DNA of 64,000 bases. Origin: Xenopus tropicalis. Its lineage: Eukaryota > Chordata > Amphibia > Anura > Pipidae. The notes under the pieces are model-generated. The model worked only from the letters and a program-made list of their open reading frames with translations. It was not told the DNA's origin and ran no database searches. The DNA lies in assembly GCF_000004195.4 (NCBI RefSeq), contig NC_030678.2, forward strand, positions 32,898,201 through 32,962,200, written 5' to 3'. A program made the position numbers and the translations under genes. Numbering within the stretch: position 1 is the first letter of the stretch; each line of letters opens with the position of its first letter. Below are positions 49,561 to 59,643 of this stretch, piece after piece.

Positions 49561-49564
49561 CTGA

Positions 49565-49850
49565 GGGCAGTGGTACACGGGGAGATTAGTTGCCCCGCAA
49601 CAAATCTTCGTTGTCACGGGCGATTAATCTCCCTGCAATGCCATCCCACCAGCTAGAATGTAAATTGCGGGTGGGATGGCATACGGGTCACTGTGATGTC
49701 CCGCAGTCGCCTGAAGTTGTCTTGAGAGGAAACTTTGGGTGACTGCGGGACATCGCAGCGGCGCGTATGCCATCCCACCGGCAATTTACATTCTAGCCGG
49801 TGGTATGGCATTGCGGGGAGATTTGTCGCAGGGCGATTGCCTTAAGGGCT
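49565..49850. mobile_element. Palindromic MITE, GGGCAGTGGTACACGGGG end
   Basis: Left GGGCAGTGGTACACGGGGAG; arms TGTAAATTGCGGGTGGGATG and CATCCCACCGGCAATTTACA pair around a centre near 49720. The right terminus is shortened, and the next MITE starts at the TAA here. Confidence 0.6.
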
Positions 49851-49855
49851 CTGGC

Positions 49856-50109
49856 ACACGGGGAGATTAGTCGCCCGCGGCAAGACTGTTCGCGGGCGAA
49901 TAATCTCCCCGAGTTGCCTACCCCTGCCATCCCACCGGCGAACATGTAAGTCGCCGGCGGGATGGCAGACGCGGTGGCGCGATTTTGCGCAAATCGCCGA
50001 CTTACATGTTCGCCGGTGGGATGGCAGGGGTAGGCAACTCGGGGAGATTAGTCGCCCGCGAACAGGGAGTTTTGCCGCGGGCAACTAATCTCCCCGTGTG
50101 CCAGAGCCC
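49856..50109. mobile_element. Harbinger-type palindromic MITE, TAA duplication
   Basis: Ends GGGCTCTGGCACACGGGGAG and GTGTGCCAGAGCCC; TAA at 49853-49855 and 50110-50112. 254 bp. Confidence 0.8.
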
Positions 50110-50112
50110 TAA

Positions 50113-50289
50113 GGGCAATGACACAAGCAGCTACTTGTAGCCACAGGTACAAAATAGAAAATACTGAAAATTGTCTCTAAGTGTGTTTTAGCAGAGGCAA
50201 CTATAAGTATTGTGTATGGCAAGGTATTTTCTGATGTTTTGTAGCCACGGCAAGTAGTTGCCACTGAGTAGCTCTGTGTGTCATAGCCC
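50113..50289. mobile_element. Third stacked MITE (GGGCAATGACACA ends)
   Basis: Left GGGCAATGACACAAGCAGCT, right AGCTCTGTGTGTCATAGCCC, inverted. It starts directly after the TAA of the previous element; the right flank is TTA. Related in its centre to 23150-23310 (TTTTAGCAGAGGCAA at 31480 and 50189). Confidence 0.65.
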
Positions 50290-50350
50290 TTATGAGCATC
50301 ATCTAAACAGAGCACTTTCAAACAATCCACAAAGGTGGCAAAGGAGGGTG

Positions 50351-50485
50351 ATTTTTAAGTAGTTTAGCTAGGAATGACATCTCCCATAGACTCCATTGTA
50401 AGCTAATAATTCTAATTTTTAAAAATAATTTCCTTTTTCTCTGTTATAATAAAATAGTACCTGTACTTGATCCCAGCTAAGCTAG
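50351..50485. mobile_element. ACAGGTATG-type MITE, inner fragment
   Basis: CTCCCATAGACTCCATTGTA, TTCCTTTTTCTCTGTTATAA and TACCTGTACTTGATCCCAGC follow the inner order of the family. No termini. Confidence 0.55.
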
Positions 50486-50846
50486 GTGTGTAAACTGCCC
50501 TGTAGAATGTAAACATCTCTCATATAAAATAAGACTGCCGTTATAGTGTTTGACAAAGATATTATCTTTACATGTAAATATAATGGGGTCAATTTATCTC
50601 AGTAATTTTTATTATTGCCACAATTACAAGAAGCAATTACGCTAAATACTATGCAAATAGCTAAGGTACCTTAATTATTTTATACAGGTAGCAAACACAT
50701 AGCTAGCCACACATAATTACACTTGCTCTGTCACAAGTACATTAACCCTGCCCATTCACAGTAAGTCTCTTTGCTGGGGAAAGCAATGCACAAAAGGCCA
50801 CATGAGCAACCAAAGTTGCAGATAAAAGGGACCAGTTTATCTAGGC

Positions 50847-51121
50847 CAGCGATCCCTAACCAGTGACTCGTGATCAACATGTTGCTCCCCGTGGCCTCAA
50901 ACGGGTGCTTATTTTTGAATTTCTGGTTAGGAGGCAAGTTTTGGTTGCATAAAAACCCAGTGTAATTGCCAAAAAAAGCCTTCTGTAGGCTGCCAGTCAA
51001 CATAGGAACTATCATATAGCCAATTATAACTCTCACTGGCACCTTTTTCATGTTTCTGTTGCTCTCCAAAACTTTTTCCATGTAAATACGGCTCCTTGGT
51101 ATAAAAGGTTGGGGATCCCTG
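50847..51121. mobile_element. hAT-type MITE with perfect 8-bp target duplication
   Basis: Starts CAGCGATCCCTAACCAGTGA, ends GGTTGGGGATCCCTG; ATCTAGGC occurs at 50839-50846 and 51122-51129. 275 bp, the longest intact member of the CAGTGATCC family in the window. Confidence 0.85.
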
Positions 51122-51285
51122 ATCTAGGCCATGAATGGGGACTGCACTACAAACTGTGTGAATCTCCAGCTCAGTTCATGCAGCTTGCATCCTCTCAGAT
51201 CAGACCTAAGAGTTGTGCACTGCAAACCAGAGCTCCAACTTTTTTACCCAGCATGCTCAAGGGCTCCACACACTTCTTTGTGTGA

Positions 51286-51555
51286 TATTGTATGAATGTA
51301 TGTTATTTATATAGCACCATATTTACTCAGCCCTTTACAGAGATTATACATTATTTGTATCAGTCCATGCCCCAGTGAAGCTTACAATCGAAGGTTCCAA
51401 TCATGTACACACACGGTCATTTTTATTAGGAGCCAATTAATCTGCCTAAATATTTTTTAAATGTAGGAGGAAATCCACACAGGCATGGGAAGAACAAACC
51501 AACGTCTTGCAGACAATGCCCAAGACAGAATTGAACACTGTAAGGCATAAGTGCT
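51286..51555. repeat. Dispersed repeat related to vertebrate retroelement tails
   Basis: TTATTTATATAGCACCATAT, GTGAAGCTTACAATCG and TAGGAGGAAATCCACACAGG are hallmark blocks of a common frog repeat. It is followed by a separate tail repeat at 51608. Confidence 0.5.
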
Positions 51556-51607
51556 GCCAAATCATTATTTTAATAAAATTCAGCTCCCCAAAAAGAGGAA
51601 TGACACT

Positions 51608-51802
51608 CAGATTGTAAGCTCTACGGGGCAGGGACCTCCTTCCTACTGTGTCTCATACCACATGGCACTTATATATATTTATTGTATTCATTTATTATAT
51701 CACTTGTCCTCCCTGTGTGTAATTGTGTATATTGTAAGACTGCACAGCGCTGCGTACCCTTGTGGCGCTTTATAAATAAAGTTATACATACATACATAAA
51801 TA
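51608..51802 (+). repeat. Retroelement 3' tail with CATA tandem end
   Basis: AGATTGTAAGCTCTACGGGG, GCACAGCGCTGCGTACCC and GTGGCGCTTTATAAATAAAG, ending in ACATACATACAT. The same tail is in 2612 and 14205. The tandem end suggests non-LTR retroposition in the plus direction. Confidence 0.55.
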
Positions 51803-52278
51803 ATTGTCCCACTAACTAAAGGATTTACTTACAGTATAGGATAAAGCTTGCCATATGTTGGCTTTTTTTTTTTGTAAGCTACTTACGGACAGTGATCTAT
51901 CAAAAGGCCCAAAAACAACATTTTAAGAAATAATTGTATATCAGCAATATTTTCCTTTTGCATGCAATGAAAGTCACCCAGATTCTAGGCTTACAGGGTA
52001 CTCTGTTTTATACCAGAGCTGTTTCTGTGCATATTTTTTCCCTGCTAGTACAAGCCTATTGATGGCATGATGAAGACATCGCTATTTATTCTATTGTCTA
52101 CATTTTTACTGGAAGTTAACAGTTATAGATAAGTGATTTAGAGGAGAGCAAAAAAGACTAGCTATTAAAAGCAAGCCCCTCAAAATGTTGGATTATACAA
52201 ACTGGGACAGTTCTGGAAAACAACAATAATACAAAATAAGACTAAATCCACAAATATTGCAAAAGACTGCCGCTCCCT

Positions 52279-52694
52279 TACGGTGGCCTTACATGGGCAG
52301 ATTGAAGCTGCCGAATAGAGTCCTTCAGACCAATTTGGCAGTTTATCTGCCTATGTATGGGGACCCCCGACAAGCCTAACCAACCAATTTTCAGGCAAAT
52401 ATCAGCCAGGTGTCAATCAAGCAGGTTAATTTTCTCATCAGATTGGGAACCACATGGCTCGGTGCGTGTATGGCAACTCGGCAAGGTGACCGATATTGCA
52501 GGAGGCTGCAAATATCGGTCGACTCGCTGATCGGGCAGGTTAGAAGGTTTTGATCAAAATCTATGTTCAGGGCTGAATCGGCAGAAGGAGGTAGAAATCC
52601 TATTGTTTCTACCTCCATATCTGATAATTCAGCCCTGAACGTCAGTGGAGGGTTGGAACGATCTTTGTCGTGCGACGTGTGTGGCCAGCTTTAG
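52279..52694. mobile_element. GGTGGCCAT MITE, complete
   Basis: Left CGGTGGCCTTACATGGGCAG, right TGTGTGGCCAGCTTTAG. The inner segment (CGATATTGCAGGAGGCTGC, CAGCCCTGAACGTCAGTGG) matches 1936-2245. Confidence 0.65.
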
Positions 52695-52901
52695 TATTGC
52701 AAGTAAATACTTTTGTTTATGACACAGATACAACAACAATGTAGAATGGCATGCTTAACAATCCTAAAAGCCAAATAACAGCACAAGCCAAAAGCATTCC
52801 CCACTCTGGAAGAAAGTCAATCCACATGCTCCTTTCAGCCATTCACTGACACCCACTGCAAGTGTCAGTGAATATCACAATGAGGAGAAACATGGGAGGA
52901 A

Positions 52902-53315
52902 TTAAAGGAGTGGTTTATCTTCAGGTTAACTTTTAGTATGTTATAGAATGGCCTATTCTTATAGAGTTTCAATTGGTCTTCATTTTTTATAGTTTGTGGA
53001 TTATTTGCCTCCTTCTTCTGACTCCCTCCAGCTTTCAAATAGGGGGTCATCGAATTTTGTTGTCATTATTACTTATCTTGCTATTTAGGCCATCCTCTAT
53101 TCATATTCCTGTCCCTTTCAAATCACTGCCTGGTTGCTAGGTTAAATTGGACCCTAGCAAGCAGGTAGCTGCTGAAATTCCAAACTGGAGAGCTGCGGAA
53201 CAAAAAGCTAAGCAATTAAAAAAAATGCAAATAATAAAATATGAAGACCAACTGCAAATTGTCTCACTCTCCACATTATACTTAAAGTTAATTTAAAGAA
53301 GAACTAACCCTTTAA
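52902..53315. mobile_element. T2-like MITE, complete
   Basis: Left TTAAAGGAGTGGTTTATCTT, right GAAGAACTAACCCTTTAA; inner GGTTGCTAGGTTAAATTGG and CCTAGCAAGCAGGTAGC are typical. Confidence 0.75.
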
Positions 53316-55560
53316 GTGTCTGATCACTGCAAACAACTGTGACTTTGGTATAGGAATAATTTACAGGACAACTGGCTATGATTAAATGACTTCATTCTAC
53401 AAAAGACTCCATTGTTTGCAATGAATGCTTTTTGACATGACAAATGTAAATAATCTAGATCTTTTCATTTGCATTCAATATCTTAGCAAGCCACACAAAA
53501 AACATGGTAATAGTACTGATACAAATTGTAATACTGACTATAACAATTATTTACACAACGGACTAAAGGCCTTGTTAATTTTCACCTGGAATCCAGTGGA
53601 GTCCCTGCTGCGAAAGAGTGAGACAAGGTTATAATGAAAAAGCCCAGCATAGGAGAAGATGACACATAGCTGATATAGGTCAAGTCTATTACAAATGGGT
53701 GATTTCCACTGTGTAAAAGTTCTATCACTCGGCAAGGGACGAGGGTGCCCAACATGTTTACATGAGTAGTGGGCAGCCTCGCACACTGATCTCATAACAA
53801 AGGATCCAAACATACACAGGCAGAGAGTCTGAGAAGAACATATATAGCATTAATCCAAGGCCCGTGCTGTAGCTCACACTATACATCTGATCAGAGCCAA
53901 AGCATCTAGCAATGCCTTAGGTGGGGCTGGAAAGGGGAAGACAATGAGAATGATTTTCTTTGTTATTAAATATAAGTATGTGGAGCCACCAACCTTCCGC
54001 CAAGCTCCTTCCGCTGCATTTTTACACACCTCCCCTCCTCCCTTTCAATAACATTTACAGTAACAAACACACATACAGGCTGGTGTTTATCAGGGGAGGA
54101 CAGTGGCGATCTGCAGCATTGCAGCACTCACATACAAACAGACACACGGAAAGCTGAAGGGGAGGCAGGACGGATTCCTAGCCAGGGCTCATTTACAATG
54201 CAGCCATGGGCTATTTTGGTTCCCAATCGTGAAGGCAGAGTGAATACAAAAAAGTCAATCTAAGTCCTTAGAATTGTCAGTTAAAATAGGGAGATAAACC
54301 AGCAAGACATACAAGCTTGACAACAGCAAAGGCTTCCGATAGAAAAGTAACAGAACAGTGACCCATAGTGCTTTGTAACACCCCGTGTAACGTCCTCGAC
54401 ACTGTATGTGTGTGTGTGTGGGGGGGGGGGGGGGGGGGGGAGAGTTGCTGTCACTGTGTATAACAATGTAACCATCATGAGGTTTGTTTGTAATCACATT
54501 CCTCACACCTTCTTAGAATGACAACATAGTAAATTTAAGCTTCACACTAAAGGCACTTTAGTAGATCAACAGCCAACCGGGATTGCCCTCCAGCTCTTGT
54601 CACTCAACAGCCCTCAAGGGAGCAGCTGAGGGTCCCCAGGATGGAAAGGACTTAGAATTAACTCGAAAAAAAGTTAGGAGCCACAATGGAAGTTGGAAAA
54701 GCCACGGCTACCTGGAATTTGCCCACCCCCCTTTTCTGCGAATCAAATGTCAAGAAAACTGAAGGACAAAACTTCAGGTCCTTGAGCTCCAAACACAGAG
54801 CGAGAGGCGACGAGATAACCCTTCAGATGCAAGGGCAAAGACAAGGCTGGTTCCGAGACCGGCGACAAATCCATGAATCCTGCCGCCATGCCAGCGCCAG
54901 TCATCGTGTAGGCACTCAGGGTACAACTATATGTGGCACTTAAAAGTAGTATTAGTACAGTAATTCCCATGGAGAGATGCCCAACAATTTCATCAGCGCA
55001 GGGGGGTCAAGATAAGGTCCCTACTGACACTGGAGAGAGGGCCCTGGTCATACAGAAATCTAAGGAGCGGGAGGGATAAGTAAATCAGGGTTACAACCTG
55101 CATGCCTCCTGTTCTTGTTAAACTACAACTCTCAGAAGCCCATGCAGGCTGAAGATGCCTAACACCTATATTAATAATATCTAACAATTGCCACACAGAA
55201 GATGTCATCTGAGCTTTTATCCACATTCACCTCCCAAAATGCTCCTGTGGTGCTTGGAAGGCTCTTTCCCTTGCCCCCCCCCCCCTCACTTTAGGGAAGG
55301 ACAGGAGCTGCCCTGTGGTGCTCTACTTGCTCACAGCCCATGGGGCCCTCAGTAGTTGGACGTGGCCGCAGAGCAGAGATCCACAGTGCCGCTGAGTACA
55401 AGTGCCATCATCCCCTCACAGATGTGCCTCTCGGTGGGGTGTGGGTGCTGTAGTCCTGCACAAGCCGGACAGGCTCAAGCTGAAAATCCTCTGGCTTTAA
55501 TGCCCTACTCCCTAAGCAAGGCCTGGGAACAGTCATGTGTCAGCCACAGTACACAGGCTG
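53316..55560. other. Promoter-proximal part of intron 1, little repeat content
   Basis: Apart from the GT/G tract, 53316-55560 shows no MITE that I recognise, unlike the rest of the intron. Candidate regulatory DNA; the plus-strand 85-codon frame at 54686-54943 resembles nothing I know. Confidence 0.4.
54409..54440. repeat. GT tract followed by 20 G
   Basis: A short GT run passes into an unbroken G run of 20 at 54421-54440, on the template strand of taok1, about 1.2 kb after exon 1. Confidence 0.9.
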
Positions 55561-55656
55561 AAGTAGGGGTGGGGTGGGTAGCACAGCCTGACACCCGGAA
55601 ACTTCTCCACGACCCCCCGGCCGCCCCCCTGGAACACACGGTGGTACGGTCCTTAC

Positions 55657-55970
55657 CTTTCTAAAGCGACTCTCCGGGGAAAGCTCCGTCAGATAGCGAA
55701 ACGAGTAAGGGAAGGGGCGGTAAGAGGGCGCTCCAAACACCGGAAACAAAGGCCGGCCCGGGGCAGTGTAGGCGGGGACAGAGCGGAGGGGGATGTAGCG
55801 GTGGCTGTGGCCTGCTCTGCTGCTCTCCGGCCTCCTCCTTCTCAAGACTTAGAAGGGCGGGCACAAGAGCCAAAGGTTGGCGAAGAGCAAGGAACGGGCG
55901 GCACAAGCCGGGAGCTCACAGCGCATTCACCCTCACAAGGGAAAATGCCAAATAGTCGCCCCGCCCGGGC
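55657..55970 (-). other. taok1: taok1 exon 1, non-coding 5' UTR (TSS end approximate)
   Basis: On the minus strand a good splice donor, AAAG|GTAAGG, ends an exon at 55657 inside a CpG-rich block. Human TAOK1 also has an untranslated first exon spliced to an exon carrying the start codon, so this is the likely first exon. The 5' end given is only a guess, set below the TCTCGCGAGA element; the sequence does not fix the transcription start. Open frames here on both strands are products of high GC content and match no protein I know. Confidence 0.6.
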
Positions 55971-55972
55971 AT

Positions 55973-55982
55973 TCTCGCGAGA
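55973..55982. promoter_or_regulatory. TCTCGCGAGA core-promoter palindrome
   Basis: A perfect 10-bp TCTCGCGAGA lies about 315 bp upstream of the exon 1 donor. This motif is known from TATA-less CpG-island promoters, is methylation-sensitive and has been linked to the Kaiso/ZBTB33 factor. Its place here marks the probable core promoter. Confidence 0.65.
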
Positions 55983-56213
55983 GTTCCATACGCCCCGCTG
56001 CACTGACAGCAGCCGCCTGGCTGAGGGGCTGAGAGGGGCTTCCTGCTCCCGGGCTGGGAATAGGCAACACACGGCTTAACGCATAACCCCCATATAGTCC
56101 CTTCATGTTACTCTTATGTGGGGTGGCAAATAAAAAGGTCAAGGGCTTGCAAAGAGTACACCTATAGTTCCTCAAGTGCCGTCAAGAGCCTGTCAAATAG
56201 AATCTTTTAAAAG

Positions 56214-56345
56214 ATTATTGATGTCATTAGGTGTAATGGGTGCTTAGTGACGTTATTTGTATTATGTGACGCAGAGAAAGCTGCTACTAGCAAGAATGTA
56301 TGAGAAGTCACCTTGGTGCTCCCTGGCCTGTGTAAAAGCACTCCT
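56214..56345. repeat. Dispersed repeat just upstream of the promoter
   Basis: Aligns with 33480-33612: GATGTCATTAGG, TTAGTGACGTTA, AGAAGTCACCTTGGTGCTCC. It includes a TGACGT core, but as repeat sequence. Confidence 0.55.
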
Positions 56346-57530
56346 GCCTTTCATGTGGCTTCCCACAGCACCTTCCTATTTAAATATATATATAAATAAC
56401 AGCTACTATGGGACAAATGTATTATCTTTGTAAAGAAAAAATGTGAAAGGATAATTTATTTATATGGTATGTTTTGCTTTCATTTTAGTTGTATGAAGTC
56501 CCAACAACATTGTCACTGAGTACTGATATCAGTAACTGTGCCTTATTCACCCCATTAACCTAAAAATATTGGGTCAATATTACTAAGGTTATAGCTTCTG
56601 TACTATGCATTTCTAAAGTTCCTCCTCAGAAGGAAAGGGTATTTAGCTTATCTCATGTACTGACTGGACAAAAATAGCGTGCTATTCACAGAACATCTTA
56701 CCTCATTAACTCCTCAGGCCATTTGACAGATAGCAATCCGTGGTATTATCACAAATTCCTTTTCTGAGAAGAGATCATTTTCCATTTGAAACATCAGTTC
56801 AAAAAAAAAAAGAAATCAATAATAATGATAACTTCACGACTTGGTTTTCTTAATTAACAGAGGATACATTTTTTCATGTTTGGTTATTGAGAAGATAACA
56901 ATATACGTTGATACCAGGGGAAAAATACAGTATCACACTGCAGTCATGGCTGATAGAAACAATGAAGGGTAAAAGGCATAGGCTTTGCTTTAACTGAAAG
57001 CCAGTGGAGTAGAGGTAGCCATAATTAAAGCAAAATGTCAAGCCATCATGACCTATGGACATTATTACTTTACCGAATGAGATTAGGAAACCAAAAACTT
57101 TTTTGCAGACAGATAAATAGTTCTTTCCATTTGTTCAAGTGTGTCAGTGAGAGCTAATGGGTAGGGTTGCCACTTAGCTGATAAAATTATAGTTGATGCC
57201 AATAATAGGTAAGAAAGATAACATTTTAGAAAGTTCAACATTTTCTTCTTGACAAAGTAGAAAGCCTTTTATCATGGAGGCCCAGCAGATCAGATTGTGT
57301 AAAACTGCAACCAGGCGTGCAACTAACACCATAATAACTTATCGTTATTGTTATACAATAAATGGGTGTATACATCATACATATAGATTACATATTTACA
57401 TATAAATACAAGTAAACTTCCAACCAAGACAATAAAGAGGGACCTGCCCAATAAAGTGTACAATCAAACAGGAGAAGGGGATATGAGTCTTAAGTTGTGG
57501 AAATAATCAAAGTCAGGAATCAGCAAGGTG
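56346..57530. other. Intergenic, nothing recognised
   Basis: AT-rich sequence with no repeat terminus, RNA gene or supported ORF that I can name. Confidence 0.6.
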
Positions 57531-59007
57531 CTCTAAGGAGCGCCGGGAGACTGGTGCATCTCCCTACCTCAAGGCACACCAGTCCCCGGTCTCCTGTAGT
57601 GAAGCTCCATGGTTTTCCCTCTTCCATTGTAACTGAATGAGGAGTCCAATTTGTCTCCTGCTTTTGACGTGCCTTTTGTAAATCGTTGGGAATTGGTTTA
57701 AGTTTTTCTTTAGCATATCATCCTCAGAGTAATGGTCAAACTGAAAGAACTAATCAAGTCCTGGAACAGATTCTTCACTGTTTTATTTCTCAAAACCCAA
57801 AAAACCCAAAAACAACTGGTCTGGTCTGAATTTTTGAGCAAGTTCTCCCCTGGGCTGAATTTGCTCATAATAATGTACAACATGAAGCTTTAGGTTCTTC
57901 TCCATTTGTTTGTATTTATGGATGGAACCCCTTTCTCTACTTTCTGTCCTCAAAGTGGATGTACCTGCCGCTGAAGCTGCTGTTCATGACTTCAAGTCTA
58001 TTTGGTCTTCTGCTCATCAGGCTCTGGTGAAGGCTTCTCTCTGTCAAAAGAAGGCAGCAGACAAATGTCGTAGACCCGCTCCTCATTTCACAGTTGAAGA
58101 TTCCGTATGGTTATCTTCTAAGAATATAAAGCTTTGTGTTCCTTCCTCTAAGTTGGGTCCTCCTTACATTGGGCCTTTTAAAGTCAAAGAGGTCATCACT
58201 CCTGTTTGTGTTAAGCTTGAGCTACCTCCTAATATGAATATTTCAAACTCTTTTCATGTCTCCCTCCTTAAATCTGTGGTTACTAATGCCTTTTCTTCTG
58301 CTTCTCCTCCTCCAATTCCTGTTTCTGTTGAATTTGAGGTTCAGGAGATTGTGAATTCTCGCGAGGTTAGAGGTAACATTCAATACCTTATTCATTGGAA
58401 GGGGTTTGGTCCTGAGGAGAGATCTTGGGTGGCAGCCAACGATTCCCATGCTTCGCGCTTAGTAAGGCTTTTTCACAAGTAGTTTCCCGGGAAACATTGG
58501 GAGCCCCTGGTGGGTGCTCCTGAGGGGAGGAGCACCAGGAGACTGGCGCGCATCCTTACTTCGAGTCACGCTGGTCCCCGGCCTCCTGTAGTGAAGCATG
58601 CTCCCGCTTGTGTCCATCCTCGGCTCCAGTGCGCACTGGCCCTATATGCGCAGTGATGCTGGCGCCACTCAATGCTGTGCGATGACATCAAATTCCAATT
58701 TAAAAAGAGCTACTCAGTTTTTTTTTTCTTGCCCAAGCTGGTTCGAAATTTTTAGATCCTTGCTAAACGTTCCTTTTGATTGACTTTCTGTTTTTTTGAC
58801 TCCTTACCTGATTTTGACTACGATTCTTCGCCTGCCTGCCACTGACCTTTACCTAACCTCAACTTTGCTTTTGCCTGATCCCTTCTGTACCGCGTTTCAG
58901 AGTCTGGGGCCCCCGTGCATGAACACCGGGGTTGGTAGGGCTCTCCTGTCTCACCTAAGAGGTTATCCGTGGCAGTTACAGGCTCCTATACTTTACAGTC
59001 CGTAACA
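57530..59007 (+). mobile_element. Broken Ty3/gypsy chromovirus-type LTR retrotransposon
   Basis: About 57530-57612 (GGGAGACTGGTGC, CCCGGTCTCCTGTAGTGAAG) repeats at 58535-58595, so LTR-like sequence lies on both sides. The left copy passes straight into the end of an integrase, so gag, protease and reverse transcriptase are gone. Integrase remnants at 57640-57775 carry a stop and frame changes. The right LTR-like part extends to about 59007 (CAGTCCGTAACA). Exact LTR limits and target duplication were not found. Confidence 0.75.
57910..58482 (+). pseudogene. Gypsy integrase C-terminal region with chromodomain (remnant)
   Basis: A 190-codon open frame, read reliably from about codon 15. It carries [20 protein letters not shown] and [15 protein letters not shown], the integrase C-terminal fold typical of chromoviruses, then about codons 138-190 a chromodomain ([30 protein letters not shown]). 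The chromodomain would bind methylated histone tails and guide insertion (family knowledge). Upstream, AYHPQSNGQTERTN at about 57712-57753 gives the integrase core end with the third catalytic acid, in a different frame; a frameshift lies near 57935-57955. Ends at TAG 58480-58482. Not functional. Confidence 0.85.
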
Positions 59008-59364
59008 GGTGAGTTGCATTGCCTTTGGCAGGTGGTGGTAGCATAAACAGTATATTGAAACAATGCCAGGCTTGATGAAAGTAAATGTCTCTAAAGAAAG
59101 ATCATAAGGCAGTGTCGTGTTTTAAGAGATCATATACCTGTGAAGGCAGATAGAACATGGAAGGGTGTTCCAGAGTGCAGTGTTTTGCAAAGTCTTCAGT
59201 TGTTGAGGCATTGTAGTGATTTCAAAGTATTGGTCTCCCCTGAGAAAAAATATCCAGAATGCACAATGCTTCTTGAGGGCAAACCCTACACCCTGGCCTG
59301 CTCACAGACGGCAGAGTTTAAGGCAGGAGGAGGGTCTACTACACAGCAGACCCAGCAGTCTGGG

Positions 59365-59643
59365 CAGCGCCGGATTTGTAATCTGAGCGCCCCGAGGCCG
59401 CCCCCTGTACATCGCCCCTCCCGCACATGCGCGATCGGTGCGCACTTTCCCCCTTGGGCATGCACAAACTCGTGATGCGCATGCGCGGGACTTTACACTA
59501 GCAAACAGAGAAGGGGAGAGAGGTCCCCATTGCTCCGTATGGGAGAAAAAGAATCATTATGGTGTGGCGGGGCAGCATGTCGCCCCCAAATTTGTGCCGC
59601 CATAGTCCCGGGCCTTTGTGGCCTTTCCACAAATCCGGGCCTG
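59365..59643. mobile_element. hAT-type element with 8-bp duplication (one mismatch)
   Basis: Ends CAGCGCCGGATTTGT and ACAAATCCGGGCCTG; flanks AGTCTGGG (59357-59364) and AGTCTGGC (59644-59651). GC-rich interior with a short hairpin of TGCGCGATCGGTGCGCA. Confidence 0.7.

Larger units (their letters stand above)
26228..55656 (-). other. taok1 intron 1 (29.4 kb)
   Basis: The intron runs from the exon 1 donor to the exon 2 acceptor. Much of it is frog-type MITEs, listed separately. Between them I see AT-rich sequence with no exon, RNA gene or long ORF that I can support. Stretches with nothing recognised are about 26975-28440, 29380-30028, 32134-33300, 34447-36890, 46031-48390 and 53316-54408. 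Confidence 0.8.
55560..56075 (-). promoter_or_regulatory. CpG-island promoter of taok1
   Basis: This half kilobase is much richer in G, C and CpG than its surroundings, lacks an obvious TATA box and contains a GC box (GGGGCGG at 55714-55720) and a TCTCGCGAGA palindrome at 55973-55982. It brackets the donor of exon 1. A TATA-less CpG island suits a broadly expressed kinase. Bidirectional activity is possible, but no gene was seen on the other side. Confidence 0.75.

Noticed and set aside
31636..50289. CRISPR-like array from repeated palindromes
   Set aside because: Repeats are hundreds of bases long, irregularly spaced, with transposon duplications, in a vertebrate gene.
54686..54943. Plus-strand 85-codon frame in the first intron
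   Set aside because: No recognisable domain, opposite to the host gene; could not be supported.
55540..56175. Several overlapping frames of 75-100 codons on both strands at the promoter
   Set aside because: High GC content lowers stop frequency in a CpG island; no homology that I recognise and no consistent splice structure.
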